DNA of 64,000 bases from Ascoidea asiatica (Eukaryota; Ascomycota; Saccharomycetes; Ascoideales; Ascoideaceae), in the NCBI GenBank assembly GCA_001600695.1, contig BCKQ01000028.1, forward strand, positions 37,824 through 101,823. The letters run 5' to 3'. The notes under the pieces are model-generated. The model was not told the DNA's origin. It did not search any database and worked only from the letters and a program-made list of their open reading frames with translations. A program made the translations under genes and the position numbers. Of this stretch, positions 55,101 through 63,710 are shown in pieces (within the stretch, counting starts at the first letter, position 1; each line of letters begins with the position of its first letter).

Positions 55101-56292
55101 ACATATGAATGAATGGATTCCATCATATGATGGCTTTATTCTTTATACTGTATTAAAAGAGCAAATAAGGCTAATAAGAAAAGGATTGGTTGAATTTTCA
55201 TTCGAAGAAACTTTCAGCTATACAAGCCCGAAATATAGTGATGAAATTCGAATTCTTGCATTTGATCTATTGCTTAGATGCGGAGGACTCAAAAATACTT
55301 CAATTTTACATCATCTTTTCATGACAATATATTCTGGGAATTCAATGTATTTCAAAACAAAACTTTTGTACTCATTTCAAGAAAATATAGGTCAATATGC
55401 TCAAGGAGGAATATTGTCACATTTAGCTGACACAGAATTTGAAAAGTCACTACCTAAAACCGAAACAGCATCGTCAACTCAGGAAGATAATTTTCTTAGT
55501 CAGGGAGACAACTTTTCTATGATTGTCATTGAAGAGGGCTCTAAGACTGGAATGACAGACACCTCAATAGAGAGCTGGCTTGGTATATTAAGAAATCAGT
55601 TATCAATAGGAAAAGGACTTCAAATCGAGCTATGGCATGCAATTCATTCCTGTTTTTTTACTGTTGATGAGAAAAGAAGATTGTTTGATGTTTGTCTTCT
55701 TCTTTTCAAGCCGGAGGATTCTCTTGTGGTGAAACTTCAAATGCCAAGTGATAAAAGAATTGTTGCAGATGTAATCAAAGATTTTCAAATTTCGATCAAA
55801 CGGGAAAGCAGATATATTACGCGACATAAGGCCGAAGAGCATACTCAATTTAGGCCACCTGCTCCAAGAAGAGCTAGTTCAATTAAAATCAACATGAAAA
55901 AATNTAGAAAGAATTTTGAGAAGAAAATACCAAAAGTTAGCGTTAAAAAATTCAATATTCATAATAGAATTAAAGAGGAATTTGAGGAGAAAAAAACCGT
56001 TTACCAAAAAAATGGTGGAATCAAAATAAATCTAAAGTCTCCTTCTATTTCAATGAAGCCTCCATCCAGCTTTAAGATAAGGTTACCCACAAACAAAAAG
56101 GTCGCAAAGACCAAACTTGTTTCAATTAATAAAAGTGACTCAAAATTTTTGATATCCTTAAAAGTTCCTCTTCATAAAATCAAAAACACCTTTCATGTGA
56201 TTCATGAAACTCCTTTTGAAAAAGCACCTATTCGAACTGTACGCATATCTTTCAGTCGACAAGAAATTTCATTATCTTCAGCCCCTTTATGA
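52150..56292 (+). CDS. TAF2: TFIID subunit Taf2
   Basis: The largest-class TFIID subunit, which binds initiator DNA and supports Taf1. 1380 residues (yeast Taf2 has 1407). It has the M1-aminopeptidase fold without the zinc site: YKVVHQYVALDIDLASHKINATTEL; YNWHAYTINSSLTLSTSSWLPCIDSLWERSTFQFDITVP; FSREFGSFPFPSYSILFVDDMP; and LCSQWSGVNIVPMDYSDMWIMLGISKYMS, where aminopeptidases would have HExxH and a Glu. FFSQWVYGAGTPILEV follows at about 615. The C-terminal half is helical repeats (ILTRTLMDNRYYFGIRQAAAEAL). The last 130 residues are basic and Lys-rich (SIKINMKK, NGGIKINLKSPSISMKPPSSFKIRLP). It has three N-containing codons, no intron, and converges with RDH54 237 bp on. Confidence 0.93.
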   Translation: MDLSMIPPSSSNLTNSNNHSTQSIFHHHDPYKVVHQYVALDIDLASHKINATTELTVIPTNPHIKYLKLDCRSIHIKNVTCNDKVAKYIHDDIINSENFXYLNINQNVDFNNPDITKNVKNYHKNVRTKYNRLFEGKNTKELFIQLPEGIKITLQESSQTPMSTISPYTTNTNNIKTPSNDNLIYTPLIIKIVYSLQNPIDGVNFVGGYVNNRKIEKYNWHAYTINSSLTLSTSSWLPCIDSLWERSTFQFDITVPKTIGSIESSNDIEEINGKIQIDQDDDLNNDIDENYETINEREIKVICGDLSALKESPHPMDSKKKVVSFQISTPISPHHIGWAVGPFKSFRVTDLKDKEEDTYYDFDYEKDTLQIQTVIFSLPMYLNAARNSTIFLSQAIDFFSREFGSFPFPSYSILFVDDMPTDNSASFAGLSISSNRILYECNVIDKLSQTTDIILEGLCSQWSGVNIVPMDYSDMWIMLGISKYMSLQYIKKLMGLNEFKYRIKKFSEKICIEDIGKRPLANPKFFFPINEFCDPSVNFLKLKAPMVLYILDRRMTKTDKSFGLSRVIPKIFLQAMSGDLPNGGLSSSHFQHLCEKVNHNKLDDFFSQWVYGAGTPILEVTQRFNKKRMLIEMGIRQVQYKEIKDLNVKPKTLINDLVAYLDNKKHVSLGVQPIFTGPMTIRIHEIDGTPYEHIINIKESFSRLEIPYNTKYKRLKRTHRPNEGEAADTNNVDAQFGGNVELFHGKCLGNVLTSEEEIKEWDMDFWSKEDVEKKQNEPFEWVRIDADFEWICQIHLDQPDYMFTSQLQADRDIEAQYDSVMYFKSCKPTKLYSSILTRTLMDNRYYFGIRQAAAEALINFQEVXMKQLLKAFKIIYCFEDSSIPLNNDFSDFSSYFLKKGMINAMAKIRDSEGRCPIEIRNFILNCLKFNENNGNYFSDSFYLGSLIEAMVTSLDENNSFIDENSIKQQEESKMLILEELNKLQHMNEWIPSYDGFILYTVLKEQIRLIRKGLVEFSFEETFSYTSPKYSDEIRILAFDLLLRCGGLKNTSILHHLFMTIYSGNSMYFKTKLLYSFQENIGQYAQGGILSHLADTEFEKSLPKTETASSTQEDNFLSQGDNFSMIVIEEGSKTGMTDTSIESWLGILRNQLSIGKGLQIELWHAIHSCFFTVDEKRRLFDVCLLLFKPEDSLVVKLQMPSDKRIVADVIKDFQISIKRESRYITRHKAEEHTQFRPPAPRRASSIKINMKKXRKNFEKKIPKVSVKKFNIHNRIKEEFEEKKTVYQKNGGIKINLKSPSISMKPPSSFKIRLPTNKKVAKTKLVSINKSDSKFLISLKVPLHKIKNTFHVIHETPFEKAPIRTVRISFSRQEISLSSAPL

Positions 56293-56529
56293 TTTATGAT
56301 TTTTATTTTTTGTTTTACTGCTACTAATCTCTTACTGTTTTACTGTTTTTTTTTCTTTGAAAAAAACAAGAGCGTTTGTAAGGTCATATAGAGATTATTG
56401 TAATATTATTGTAATATTTGTTTTTTTTTTTAATTTAACATCAACTGTTTGTTCAATTGTAGACTTGAAGTGAAAAAAAAGAGTTGTTCAATTAGAATTT
56501 ATATAGAGCTAAATAAGTTGTGCAAAAGT

Positions 56530-59406
56530 TCAAATTACAGCTTCAGCTGTTTTCCATAGAAGATAAGTTATTTGTGTTGAACCTTCCTTAAAAAAAGAAG
56601 GCTCGGTCATTGCTTCCGAAATAGGATCATTACATTTAACGAAATTGCATAAAGAAGGATTTATATGATGAAAATCTTTTAAAGCTCCTTTAAACTTANG
56701 TTTCTTTTTCTGCTCTTGTTTTTCTGTCTCCTCTTGAAGAATTTCCTTAGCTTTCAAAGCCGAGGTCCAAGACGGTTTTTCTTCTGAATCACTTTCATCA
56801 TTGAAGGAATCTTCTTGATCATATTCTTCCATGATTTCTCCATTTTGAGAACATTGGCACTCTATTAAGTCATGAGTATTACATGAGGTATCTAAGTCCA
56901 ATGAAAATAAGTTTTTCAAGTCATTAGCATCAAACAAATCATCTTTAGAATTGCTCTTATCATCTAGAAACTTATCACTTAAATTCATCTTCATTAACTG
57001 CCTTTGAAAGATCTTTTCATCTATACAACCTGTTGTGAGCAATCTGTAAATGAAGACAGGTTTTTTCTGGCCATCTCTATGAATTCTTGCCATTGATTGT
57101 AAATCTACAGAAGGATTCCAATCACTATCGAACAATACTAGCCTCGAGGCTCCAATTAAATTTAGACCACATCCTCCAGATTTTGCTGAAAGAAGAAAAC
57201 AAAAGGAATCGCGTTGGGGTAGATTATTGAAATCGTTTATAATCTTATCTCTCTTTTTATTTGGAATTGAACCATCTAATCTTAGAAATTTCATATTTAA
57301 TGAATTTAAAAGTTTCTGTAGAATATCAAGAGTTTGAGTATAATTTGAAACAAGAACCACTTTTTCATCTGTTTCAGTATACACTTTTTTCAAAAATTTT
57401 GAAAGAACAATAATTTTTCCACTTTTGAAAGAAAGTTTTCCTATTGAGGACAAAACATCATCAGTAAAATTATCTGAACATAATTTATTAAACATATTAT
57501 CATTTACAGATAAAGATGGTGAATTACAAATTTTTTTAAAAAGTGTTATTAAACTTAAAGTATCCATTTTATTAGATTTTTTTGATTTTCCAATAGAATT
57601 ATCCTCTTCTTCAATGATTNGAGTAAATTGTCTTGAATTTATTATTAATTTAATTAATTTAACTTGTAAATTTGATGGTTTAACAAAAAGAATTATATCT
57701 GTTCTTGGAGGTAAAAATTTACTTAAAATATCATTAGTTCTTCTTAAAATGAATTTTTTTGTTATTTTTATCATTTCATTTGATTTTTCTTCTCCAAGTT
57801 TAATAACTTTTTGATTTCGACAATTTAATTCTCTTGCTCTTTGAATTGGCTTCATAAATTCTTTTTGAAAACTTTGAAAAGATCCAAGAATTCCAGGATT
57901 AATAAAATCAGTAATAGTAAAGAATTCTTCTAAATCATTTTGAATTGGAGTTCCAGTTAAAAGAATTTTTTTTGGAATATTAAGAGATTTTAAAACTAAT
58001 AAAGATTTATTTGAATTATTTTTTAATCTATGACCTTCATCACAAACTAATAAATCAAAACAATTATAATTATTCAATTGTTCTTTTAAAGTTAATAATT
58101 TTTCATAACCTAAAATCACAACTTGATAAACTCTTGTCATACTAAACATTTTAATATCATGTTTATCTTTAGTTGAATTTTGATTATGTTTTAAAGTTAA
58201 TATTCCAATTCTATTCATATTTAACCATTTTTTAAATTCTTTTTTCCAGTTACCTATCAAAGTAACAGGACAGACGATTAAAATTTTTTTAATTGTTGAA
58301 AGTTTTCCAAAAGGAGATTGATTTAATAAGGTCCAAATAAGTGAAATTGTCATTAAAGTTTTACCAAGACCCATTTCATCAGCTAATAATACACCATTAC
58401 CTTGAAAATTTTTGAAACCCATAACACAATCATAAAGAAAAGAGACACCTTCTCTTTGATGTGGTCTTAAAGATTTTGTTAATAAAGGGTCAACAACAAC
58501 ATCTAGTATTGAATCTTGAGATAAGTTTTTTAGTTTTAAAATATTTATAGGTGGACGAGATAAAACGAGAGAATTTGGTAAATTTGGATCAAATAAAGGT
58601 TTATCTTTTAATTTATTTTCTTTAATAATATCAGTATTTTGTTTTATTACTGATTTAAATTGTTTATTTATACTTTGATTTAATTGAATTGCATGTTTTT
58701 TAAAAGGTTTTATTGTAGAATTTGAGTTTAAATTTGAATTAGAATTCAATGTATTCGATATTTGAGAATTATTTGATGATGAGATTGATGATAAAGAAGT
58801 AGATCTAATGTTATTGATTTCATGATTATTTTTTAAATTTGATAATTTTTCAATTTCAATTAAATCTTTAATTTCATAATCAACTTCAAGTTCAAAATTT
58901 CCAATTGGAATAATTTCTTCAAGATTAAATTTTGAATTTATTGAACTATTATACATCTCTTTATAATTACCTAATTCATCTTGAGATTTGAAAATTAATG
59001 AATTTTGTTTTAAAATTAAAATTCCATCACCATCCCAAGTTTTATGTTTTTTGAAAGTTTTTTTTCTCCAAACAATATTAAAGTATCTAATATTATAATT
59101 ATTAGGTTTTAAATTTGAAAAGGAATCATTTTTAGTTTCATTTATAAGTAAATTATTCTTAATATTGTTTTCATTCTTTGAAATAACTTTCAGCGGTTGA
59201 ATTTTTTTATGTATTGTATTTGAAGGAATTGAAGCATTGGATGATATTGTATTATAAGATCTTTTTAGAGAGTTACTTGATGAAGAAGAAGGANGAGAAG
59301 AAGTAGAGGAAGCAGAGGAAGAAGAAATTGAAGAAATTGAAGAAATTGGTCTTGGAGGTTTAAAAGGTGCATTTATTCCAACTTTTGATGAAGATCTTCT
59401 GTACAT
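56530..59406 (-). CDS. RDH54: Rad54-family DNA translocase Rdh54/Tid1
   Basis: A Swi2/Snf2-type ATPase that removes or remodels Rad51/Dmc1 on DNA in recombination and meiosis. 958 residues. The N-terminus has the family's NAPFKPPRP motif and, at about 105-130, FNIVWRKKTFKKHKTWDGDG, which matches yeast Rdh54. Helicase motifs: LLADEMGLGKTLM (Walker A, about 345), VCDEGHRLKNN (DEGH, about 457), LLTGTPIQNDLEEFFTI, FILRRTNDILSKFLPPRTD, LSAKSGGCGLNLIGASRLVLFDSDWNPSVD, ARIHRDGQKKPVFIYRLLTTGCIDEKIFQRQ. The C-terminal part holds DTSCNTHDLIECQC and the WTSALKAKE motif, both typical. Ser runs near residue 25-45 are low complexity. It converges with TAF2. Confidence 0.95.
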   Translation of the reverse strand: MYRRSSSKVGINAPFKPPRPISSISSISSSSASSTSSXPSSSSSNSLKRSYNTISSNASIPSNTIHKKIQPLKVISKNENNIKNNLLINETKNDSFSNLKPNNYNIRYFNIVWRKKTFKKHKTWDGDGILILKQNSLIFKSQDELGNYKEMYNSSINSKFNLEEIIPIGNFELEVDYEIKDLIEIEKLSNLKNNHEINNIRSTSLSSISSSNNSQISNTLNSNSNLNSNSTIKPFKKHAIQLNQSINKQFKSVIKQNTDIIKENKLKDKPLFDPNLPNSLVLSRPPINILKLKNLSQDSILDVVVDPLLTKSLRPHQREGVSFLYDCVMGFKNFQGNGVLLADEMGLGKTLMTISLIWTLLNQSPFGKLSTIKKILIVCPVTLIGNWKKEFKKWLNMNRIGILTLKHNQNSTKDKHDIKMFSMTRVYQVVILGYEKLLTLKEQLNNYNCFDLLVCDEGHRLKNNSNKSLLVLKSLNIPKKILLTGTPIQNDLEEFFTITDFINPGILGSFQSFQKEFMKPIQRARELNCRNQKVIKLGEEKSNEMIKITKKFILRRTNDILSKFLPPRTDIILFVKPSNLQVKLIKLIINSRQFTXIIEEEDNSIGKSKKSNKMDTLSLITLFKKICNSPSLSVNDNMFNKLCSDNFTDDVLSSIGKLSFKSGKIIVLSKFLKKVYTETDEKVVLVSNYTQTLDILQKLLNSLNMKFLRLDGSIPNKKRDKIINDFNNLPQRDSFCFLLSAKSGGCGLNLIGASRLVLFDSDWNPSVDLQSMARIHRDGQKKPVFIYRLLTTGCIDEKIFQRQLMKMNLSDKFLDDKSNSKDDLFDANDLKNLFSLDLDTSCNTHDLIECQCSQNGEIMEEYDQEDSFNDESDSEEKPSWTSALKAKEILQEETEKQEQKKKXKFKGALKDFHHINPSLCNFVKCNDPISEAMTEPSFFKEGSTQITYLLWKTAEAVI

Positions 59407-59815
59407 TATCTTTATATAAGATTATGACAAAAATTATTTATGAATTAGCATAAAATAACATTAATATTTTTGATGATAGTATATAAAAACAATATAAAAT
59501 ATTTATATATCAGACAATTATGAAATGAATAAGTACTAAAACTAGAAATAAAAAAAGAGAGGATGAAAGAAATTTAATAAAATCGAATAAATTAAAATTA
59601 AAATTAAACCAAACCAAGTCCGAGATAAATACAGTAAAAGTTAGAAAAGTAAACAAATAAAAATACTGAAAGCCAAATCGAAGAACTGCGGTGGACCAAT
59701 GCGGATTTCACGCTTTAACTACCAACAGACACAGTGGAATTAAGATGAGCTCCAGATAAATGATAAATGATAAAGATAAAGATAAAAATATAAAAAGATG
59801 TTAGGATAAAAGAAA
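59407..59815. promoter_or_regulatory. RDH54 upstream region
   Basis: 409 bp between the RDH54 start and the HSP42 stop. A less AT-rich patch (59675-59752) includes a CCAAT box (accaatgcgg) and ttcacgc. No gene is seen. Confidence 0.45.
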
Positions 59816-60991
59816 TTAGATAGGAATATGACGACGATTAAGCTCATCACCTAATTTTGGAACTCTTAAACTTAATAAACCATCTTTATATACTGTTTGA
59901 ATATTTCTTTCATCAATTCTTGGAGAAAATGGTAAAGGTATAAATCTTTCAAATTTACCAGTTGGTCTTTCAATAACTCTTACAGATTTTTTAAATTGAG
60001 AAGGATATTTTTGAATTTGACCAGAAACAATTAATGCATTTCTATCATAATCGAAATCTAAATGAATTTCATGTTTTGCAGCACCTGGAACAGCAATATT
60101 AATTAAATATTCTTCTTCAAATTCTAAAATATCAATTGGTGGACAAATTTCTAAATTTTTTTTTCTCATGAAATATGGATTAATTAAAGTTGTATTATAA
60201 ATATATTCTTTTCTTGCTTTGGATCTATATTTAACTTCTTTTTCAATTAAATGTTCNGGATCACATTTTTTTAAATATAAATCTAAATCTTTTGTTGGAA
60301 TTTCTGAAGAATCACTTGAAGTACTAAATAAACTTAATTCTGATTCTGAATCATCATTATTACTATCATTTTCNTCATCATCATTCATGTTATTCATATT
60401 CATATTCATTTGATTCATTTGTTGCTGCTGTTGTTGATTCATTGGAAATCCCATTGGATTTTGTTGTGGTTGACTTGCAGCATTACCCATATTCATAAAA
60501 TTTTGCTGTTGCCCTTGTTGTTGTTGTTGTTGTTGTTGTTGAGCCTGTTGTTGAGCTAATATTTGTTGTAATTGAGGATTAATTTGGCCTAGTTCAGCTT
60601 GAGTTTGAGCTTGAGCAGCTTGTTGAGCTTGTTGTTGTGCTAAAAATTGTTGAAGTAAAGGATTAGCTTGACCTTGTTGACCTTGTTGAGGTTGTTGTTG
60701 CTGTTGTTGCTGTTGTTGCTGTTGTTGCTGTTGTTGTTGAAGATAATTTTGAAGTTGATTTCTTGTTAGACTTTCTTGTAATTGTTGTTTTTGAAGTTGT
60801 TGAATATATTGAGCTTGTTGATTATTTTTCAATCTTTGCATAAAAGTTTGAACTTGTTGATTATATTGATTTGGAGCACCTGGTTGTTGAAAATTTGGAT
60901 TTAATTGAGGATTTAATTGAGGTTGTTGCTGTTGTTGTTGCTGTTGTTGCTGTGGTATAAAATTAGGAACCTGTTGTGTAAATTGGTTCAT
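59816..60991 (-). CDS. HSP42: Small heat-shock protein Hsp42
   Basis: A cytosolic small heat-shock chaperone that sorts misfolded proteins into peripheral aggregates. 391 residues (yeast Hsp42 has 375). Residues 1-200 form a Gln-rich prion-like domain: long Gln runs, QAQAQ repeats, then NQQQQQQMNQMNMNMNNMN. An acidic Asp/Ser segment follows (about 203-235). The alpha-crystallin domain covers about 280-391: ICPPIDILEFEEEYLINIAVPGAAKHEIHLDFDYDRNALIVSGQI, VRVIERPTGKFERFIPLPFSPRIDERNIQTVYKDGLLSLRVPK. It ends RRHIPI, with the IxI motif used in oligomer assembly. The substrate-sorting Gln-rich domain and length distinguish it from Hsp26. Its upstream region is 1.2 kb and I found no perfect heat-shock element in it. 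Confidence 0.92.
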   Translation of the reverse strand: MNQFTQQVPNFIPQQQQQQQQQQPQLNPQLNPNFQQPGAPNQYNQQVQTFMQRLKNNQQAQYIQQLQKQQLQESLTRNQLQNYLQQQQQQQQQQQQQQQQPQQGQQGQANPLLQQFLAQQQAQQAAQAQTQAELGQINPQLQQILAQQQAQQQQQQQQQGQQQNFMNMGNAASQPQQNPMGFPMNQQQQQQMNQMNMNMNNMNDDXENDSNNDDSESELSLFSTSSDSSEIPTKDLDLYLKKCDXEHLIEKEVKYRSKARKEYIYNTTLINPYFMRKKNLEICPPIDILEFEEEYLINIAVPGAAKHEIHLDFDYDRNALIVSGQIQKYPSQFKKSVRVIERPTGKFERFIPLPFSPRIDERNIQTVYKDGLLSLRVPKLGDELNRRHIPI

Positions 60992-61635
60992 TATTACTAC
61001 AATTATAAGATAATGTATGAAATCTTATTAAAATGGATATCTAATAATTTTAATAAGTTATTGAATATTATAAATATATTTTATATCACTCTTTTGATTT
61101 TTATTATAAGTTATTACTTTAATTATTTCATAAATTATTCTATTTGAATAATTTCCTTCGAAATAGAAATAAAAATAACAATAAAAAAAAAAAATTAGAA
61201 AATGTTAAAAAAACAAAAGATCAAAATATCTAAATATCAAAAGAACAATAAATAAAAGATATTTTAAAGACAAGTATGGCTACTTATCACTATTTTTCTT
61301 AGGATCGATAAAAATTAAGAGTAAATTAAAAATGAATTACTTTATTAAAGTTAAGTAGATTAATTATCTTGAAATCTGAGTGAAAAGAGTTAACAATAAT
61401 AAATACAGTATTTAGATAACCAATGAATGTAAATTGGATTTAATTTTAAAGAATCTTTGATATTGTCATGTTTTCAAAGTGACCATCGTAATAACTTTAG
61501 AACATTTTAATAATATTTCTTACAATAATTTCATAAAAAGTGCAATTGTTATCTGAATTGGAGTTTGAATCAATGAAATTCCTAAAAATATTTGTATGAA
61601 ATCATTCCATTGAAAATTAGACGAAATTCAGTACC

Positions 61636-61647
61636 GTTAACGTTAAC
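61636..61647. repeat. Perfect palindrome GTTAACGTTAAC
   Basis: 12-bp palindrome at the left edge of the GC-richer island upstream of HSP42. Confidence 0.85.
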
Positions 61648-61667
61648 AAAGAAAAGAATATTTAATT

Positions 61668-61890
61668 TTGCCGAGTGACGATTCAACACTCGACACTCGT
61701 CTACAGTGCAAAAGCTTTAGACTGTTAAGCGGTAAGTTGGAGAGATACGAAGCACCGCAGTGGTGGTAGCATTCACGGAGCTCACCGAAAGTTGCCCCTG
61801 CAGCCCGTCTAAGCAGAGCGAGGTAGGGCAGAGTGTGTTTTATGTAGGGACATTTTAATTTAGGACTGTCAGGCCACAGGGACAAAATAT
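61668..61890. ncRNA. Candidate structured RNA or regulatory island
   Basis: About 50% GC against a background below 25%. It has CGAGTG/CACTCG complementary segments (about 61672-61693), TGCCC/GGGCA (about 61793-61830), and on the plus strand agagata and gggacattt, which could be H and ACA boxes. No complete snoRNA fold was drawn. It may be promoter DNA for HSP42. Confidence 0.22.
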
Positions 61891-62231
61891 TAGTGCAATG
61901 AAGACTGTTATTACGTGCAGTGATGTCCCAATAACTTTTACTTATTTAATAGAAACTAATTTGATTTATTTAATATTTCAGAAGAAATTATTGCAGATAA
62001 AAGTCCAAGTAAGCAGAAAAAAAAGAAACAAAGAAGGAAAGTAACGAGTCTGATTATCATCAAAAATCACGAGTGAAGAAGAAAAAACAAAAAATTTAGA
62101 GGGTATAAAGTTATAAGGGTATTCTAGTAAAACATCAAGAAGAATCAAAACTGAAAGAAAAAGATAAAATAAAATAAGTTAAAAAAAAAAAAAAAATGAA
62201 AAGAGAAAAGGCAAGAGCTTGATAGACAAAT

Positions 62232-63710
62232 TTAAGTAAAAACTAAATTAGTTCTTGTTACTGGATTTGACCGACTTCGAAATTTTCTAGTTTTAGAAAT
62301 TGAATTTGAGAAAGAGTTTTCATTATCATTGAATTCATCATTATCTGTCATTTCATCGTCATCTTCTTCATTAAAATCAATATCAATATCACTTAATTCA
62401 TCAAAATTAGAATTTAGTTGACTTTTATAATTATTACCATTATTACTGTTATTATTAAAAGAATTATAAGTATTAAAATTATTTGAACTTTTAATATATG
62501 AAGATGCAAAACTTGTAATTGTACTTGGTGATTCCATATCATTACCTTCTGTATCAAAACAGTCATAATCATCATCACTTTCAAGTTCAGGATCTGAACT
62601 TCTTGGTCCAACAAATATACAATTATGTGCTAAAGTAACTGATATTTGACTAGTTCTTTTTGGTAAACTTTTATAGTTTTCATTGTCGTTATCTGTTTCA
62701 TTATCAGTATCATTATAAGTTTTAAACTTTTTATTACTTTCAATATATTGAATTTTACTATTATTGTTATAATTACTTAAAATTTCTTTGGAACTTTCAT
62801 TTGATGGTTTTTCATTTATTTTTGTAATTTTTCTTTTTTGAATTGATAAACTTGAATTTGAACTTGAATTTTTCAAAGATAATGATGACCTATTTCTTTT
62901 TGCTGAATTTTTTAAATTATTAATTGTATTTGATGAATATGAATTAGATTTATAATTATTCATAGGTGACTTATTTAAAGGTAAAGTACTTCCAAGATAT
63001 GTTTTATTATCGGGTAAAATTAATGATTGACATCTTAATCTTCTAGTAGTTGGACTAATTTTTTTAAAATTATTAAATTCTTTTTCACAAGTATTATTAC
63101 TAATATTATTATTACTATTACTATAACAATGATTAATACTTCCAATTTTAGAATTATTAGAAATATTAGAATTATTGGAAATATTTGAAGTATTGGAAAT
63201 ATTATTTGAAGAATTTATAGTATTAAATGAACTAATTGTATAAAATGAATTAATTGAATTATTTAAAGAAGATCTATTTGAAGAAGATCTATTTGAAGAT
63301 TTATTTAAATTTTTATGTAATTTATTTAAATCATTTGGAGATTTTTCACAAAGTGAATATCTTCTAAATTCTTTTGAATTTCTATCTAATAATTTAGGTG
63401 TACTGATTTTTAAAGATTTTTTTTCATTACTATTTTCAAAAAAGCTTTTATTAATATCATTAGTTTTGGTATAATTATTATAATGTTCATTTCTTTTATT
63501 ATGATTATTACTAGTATTATTATTATGAGTGAAAGAATTTAAATTTAATAAAGAAGAAGATTTTTTAATCATTGATGAAGCTCTTTTTTGCCATCTTGAG
63601 AATTTTGAATTATTTGAAGTATTAGAATTAGTTGAATCTTTATTTGAAGTTTCATTTAAGACTTTATTTAGTTCCATATTTGAAACAAATTTTGTCTTTG
63701 AATAATTCAT
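62232..63710 (-). CDS. Asn/Ser-rich hypothetical protein
   Basis: 492 residues, mostly disordered. Not recognised. Short segments with balanced composition stand out and may be the conserved parts: SRWQKRASSMIKKSSSLLNLNSF near the N-terminus (basic, amphipathic), KEFRRYSLCEKSPNDLNK, RRLRCQSLILPDNKTYLGSTLPLNKSP (about 225-250), and the C-terminal ISVTLAHNCIFVGPRSSDPELESDDDYDCFDTEGNDMESPS followed by an acidic part and a basic tail (KTRKFRSRSNPVTRTNLVF). RRYSL and RCQSL fit basophilic kinase and 14-3-3 sites. This looks like a phosphoregulated signalling or polarity protein, but that is an inference. No domain or membrane segment is present. Confidence 0.65.
   Translation of the reverse strand: MNYSKTKFVSNMELNKVLNETSNKDSTNSNTSNNSKFSRWQKRASSMIKKSSSLLNLNSFTHNNNTSNNHNKRNEHYNNYTKTNDINKSFFENSNEKKSLKISTPKLLDRNSKEFRRYSLCEKSPNDLNKLHKNLNKSSNRSSSNRSSLNNSINSFYTISSFNTINSSNNISNTSNISNNSNISNNSKIGSINHCYSNSNNNISNNTCEKEFNNFKKISPTTRRLRCQSLILPDNKTYLGSTLPLNKSPMNNYKSNSYSSNTINNLKNSAKRNRSSLSLKNSSSNSSLSIQKRKITKINEKPSNESSKEILSNYNNNSKIQYIESNKKFKTYNDTDNETDNDNENYKSLPKRTSQISVTLAHNCIFVGPRSSDPELESDDDYDCFDTEGNDMESPSTITSFASSYIKSSNNFNTYNSFNNNSNNGNNYKSQLNSNFDELSDIDIDFNEEDDDEMTDNDEFNDNENSFSNSISKTRKFRSRSNPVTRTNLVFT

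Larger units (their letters stand above)
60992..62231. other. HSP42 upstream region with a GC-rich island
   Basis: 1.24 kb. 60992-61620 is AT-rich leader and promoter; TTC/GAA pairs such as ttccttcgaaatagaa (about 61151-61167) are only partial heat-shock elements. A perfect palindrome GTTAACGTTAAC lies at 61636-61647. 61668-61890 is GC-richer and structured. 61900-62231 is the AT-rich 3' flank of the next gene. The frame at 61643-61885 looks non-coding. Confidence 0.45.

Noticed and set aside
61150-61170. Heat-shock element upstream of HSP42
   Set aside because: The TTC and GAA units do not have the required 2-base spacing; no perfect three-unit element was found.
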